From M3 sp045133615 (lineage in GTDB: Bacteria > Bacteroidota > Bacteroidia > Bacteroidales > Muribaculaceae): 64,000 nt of DNA. The DNA lies in assembly GCA_045133615.1 (NCBI GenBank), contig JBGUUQ010000069.1, forward strand, positions 1 to 64,000, in the 5' to 3' direction. A program made the position numbers and the translations under genes. This document shows, piece by piece, positions 62,262 through 64,000 of the stretch (positions are counted from its first letter, which is position 1; every line of letters begins with the position of its first letter). Below the pieces are notes generated by a model that ran no database searches, was not told where the DNA came from, and saw nothing but the letters and a program-made list of their open reading frames with translations.

Positions 62262-64000
62262 ATGGAAAAGAACTTCAAACGTACACTTATCACCACTGCA
62301 CTTCCTTATGCCAACGGTCCTGTCCACATCGGACACCTCGCCGGCGTTTACGTTCCCGCCGACATCTACGCCCGTTATCTCCGACTCAAAGGTCAAGACG
62401 TAGTGATGATAGGTGGTAGCGACGAACACGGCGTACCCATCACCATCAAAGCGAAAGCCGAAGGTGTTACCCCGCAGGACATCGTCGACCGCTACCACAA
62501 AATCATTAAAGACTCGTTTGAAGAACTCGGCATATCATTCGACATCTACTCTCGCACCTCTTCCGACATTCACCACGACACAGCCTCCGAATTTTTCCGC
62601 CGGCTTTACGACAAAGGCGAATTTGTCGAAAAAACATCAATGCAGCTCTACGACGAGCAAGCCAACCAATTCCTTGCAGACCGCTACGTAATCGGCACAT
62701 GCCCCCATTGCAAAAACGAGAGAGCCTACGGCGACCAATGCGAAGCATGCGGCACATCGCTCAACGCCACCGACCTCATCGACCCCCACTCAGCCATCAC
62801 CGGCAACAAACCCGTCCTCCGCGAGACAAAGCACTGGTATCTCCCTCTCGACAAGTGGGAACCAATGTTGCGTAAATGGATACTCGACGGACATAAAGAG
62901 TGGAAAACTAACGTCTACGGACAATGCAAATCATGGCTCGACCTCGGACTACAGCCCCGTGCGGTAAGCCGCGACCTCGATTGGGGCGTTCCCGTTCCCG
63001 TAGAAGGTGCCGACGGCAAAGTCCTCTACGTATGGTTCGATGCTCCCATCGGCTACATTTCCAACACCAAAGAACTCATGCCCGACAATTGGGAGCGCTA
63101 CTGGAAAGACCCCGAAACTCGCATCATCAACTTCATCGGCAAAGACAACATCGTATTCCACTGCATCGTATTCCCGTCAATGCTTGCAGCCTACGGCGAC
63201 GGATACCAACTCCCCGACAACGTTCCCGCCAACGAATTCCTCAATCTCGAAGGCGACAAAATATCCACATCGCGCAATTGGGCTGTTTGGCTCCACGAAT
63301 ATCTCGTCGACTTCCCCGGCAAACAAGACGTATTGCGCTACGTACTCACCGCCAACGCTCCGGAGACTAAAGACAACGACTTCACTTGGCGCGACTTCCA
63401 AGCACGCAACAATAACGAGCTTGTTGCCATCCTCGGCAACTTCGTCAACCGCGCCATCGTGCTCACCCACAAATATTTCGACGGAAAAGTTCCCGCTGCC
63501 ACCGACTTGCAGCAAATCGACCGCGACGCATTCGCCGAACTTGCACAAATCAAGCAATCGCTTAGCGAGAACCTCGACACCTTCCACTTCCGCGCAGCTC
63601 TCCAAGACGCAATGGCCATCGCACGACTCGGTAACAAATACCTTCAGGAGACCGAACCGTGGAAACTTGCCAAAACCGACATGGAGCGCGTAGCCACCGT
63701 GCTCAACGTTTCACTCCAGTTGTGCGCCAACATCGCCGTTGCTTGCGAACCGTTCCTCCCCTTCATGTCGCAGAAACTCTGCCGTATGCTTTCGCTCACC
63801 GACCTCTCGTGGGACCAAGTCGGAAGCCAATCACTCCTCCCCGCAGGCACCGCCATCGCACAAGCCGAGCTACTCTTCGAAAAAATCGAAGACTCCGCCA
63901 TACAAGCACAAATCGACCGCTTGCAGCAGACCAAAGAGGCCAACAAAGTCAAAGCATGGAAAGCCGCACCGCAAGCCGACGACGTTGACTTCGACACATT
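62262..64000 (+). CDS. metG: methionyl-tRNA synthetase (partial, runs off the right edge)
   Basis: About 579 codons are present and the frame is open to the window end. MEKNFKRTLITTALPYANGP then VHIGHLAG gives the class I HIGH motif. The zinc-binding insert has C-x2-C pairs (GTCPHCKNERAY and DQCEACG). The KMSKS-type loop reads GDKISTSRNWAV, an accepted variant. The anticodon-binding domain has begun (FHFRAALQDAMAIARLGNKY). It charges tRNA-Met. It has its own promoter and does not belong to the preceding cassette. Missing: the rest of the anticodon-binding domain and the usual C-terminal extension. Confidence 0.97.
   Translation, partial: MEKNFKRTLITTALPYANGPVHIGHLAGVYVPADIYARYLRLKGQDVVMIGGSDEHGVPITIKAKAEGVTPQDIVDRYHKIIKDSFEELGISFDIYSRTSSDIHHDTASEFFRRLYDKGEFVEKTSMQLYDEQANQFLADRYVIGTCPHCKNERAYGDQCEACGTSLNATDLIDPHSAITGNKPVLRETKHWYLPLDKWEPMLRKWILDGHKEWKTNVYGQCKSWLDLGLQPRAVSRDLDWGVPVPVEGADGKVLYVWFDAPIGYISNTKELMPDNWERYWKDPETRIINFIGKDNIVFHCIVFPSMLAAYGDGYQLPDNVPANEFLNLEGDKISTSRNWAVWLHEYLVDFPGKQDVLRYVLTANAPETKDNDFTWRDFQARNNNELVAILGNFVNRAIVLTHKYFDGKVPAATDLQQIDRDAFAELAQIKQSLSENLDTFHFRAALQDAMAIARLGNKYLQETEPWKLAKTDMERVATVLNVSLQLCANIAVACEPFLPFMSQKLCRMLSLTDLSWDQVGSQSLLPAGTAIAQAELLFEKIEDSAIQAQIDRLQQTKEANKVKAWKAAPQADDVDFDT

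Noticed and set aside
1..64000. tRNA, rRNA, CRISPR array, insertion sequence, prophage or integrase
   Set aside because: I looked for tRNA T-loop (GTTCGAAT-like) motifs, regularly spaced repeats, transposases, recombinases and phage structural proteins and found none.

Overview
The window is chromosomal DNA of a member of the Bacteroidales, most plausibly a Muribaculaceae-like gut bacterium. The evidence is the many promoters with the Bacteroidetes -7 box TAnnTTTG a short way upstream of start codons, the near absence of Shine-Dalgarno sequences, a type IX secretion/gliding gene set (porT, porP/sprF, gldK-L-M-N), a three-gene glycogen cluster, a GH97 glucosidase, and a 29-codon mS38-like gene between HU and RNase G. 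The family-level assignment is an inference. I saw no rRNA, tRNA, IS element, CRISPR array or integrase.

Layout. 204-3767 is pyruvate:ferredoxin oxidoreductase. 3942-12602 is an AT-richer accessory block: a membrane-anchored TPR regulator, then a ribosomally synthesised peptide (RiPP) cassette. The cassette holds a small secreted protein, a double-glycine precursor with five core cysteines, a radical SAM/SPASM maturase, an outer-membrane barrel, a C39-peptidase ABC exporter and a 68-residue stump resembling only the N-terminus of an HlyD adaptor. 12614-20877 holds a YciO/Sua5 protein, a B3/B4 protein, a second TPR regulator, a GH97 enzyme and the mtnN-luxS-AlbA_2 run. 21175-23225 is an outer-membrane barrel gene whose last 32 or so codons lie in another frame. 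23700-29520 is a tripartite RND efflux pump, followed by lpxA. 30414-34809 holds a secreted protein, HU, the tiny basic protein, RNase G and ferritin. 34934-40729 is a lipid kinase and the glycogen cluster (debranching enzyme, glycosyltransferase, GH57). 40899-47087 holds a DUF308 protein, an M16 peptidase, a cyclophilin and a 1002-residue protein with a T9SS sorting domain. 47344-57336 runs from an MsbA-like ABC transporter and purN through the T9SS operon to a cytidylate kinase-like gene. 57344-62058 is a second accessory block, and metG runs off the right edge.

Two cassettes deserve attention. The RiPP cassette (5803-12602) has maturation and leader-cleaving export genes, and hairpins follow the precursor gene. 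The ubiquitin-like cassette (58496-62058) has an E2-like protein that opens with two identical 45-residue repeats (five DNA differences, all synonymous), a JAB/JAMM protease with a complete metal motif, a ThiF/E1-like adenylating enzyme that has Thr where a Cys is usual in many relatives, and a membrane SH3 protein. It has its own promoter and terminator and contains no recognisable ubiquitin-like protein.

The two T9SS-related secreted proteins (30414 and 44079, minus strand) are possible cargo for the por/gld machinery in the same window. The TPR proteins at 3942 and 13975 are probably envelope-anchored regulators of the genes beside them.
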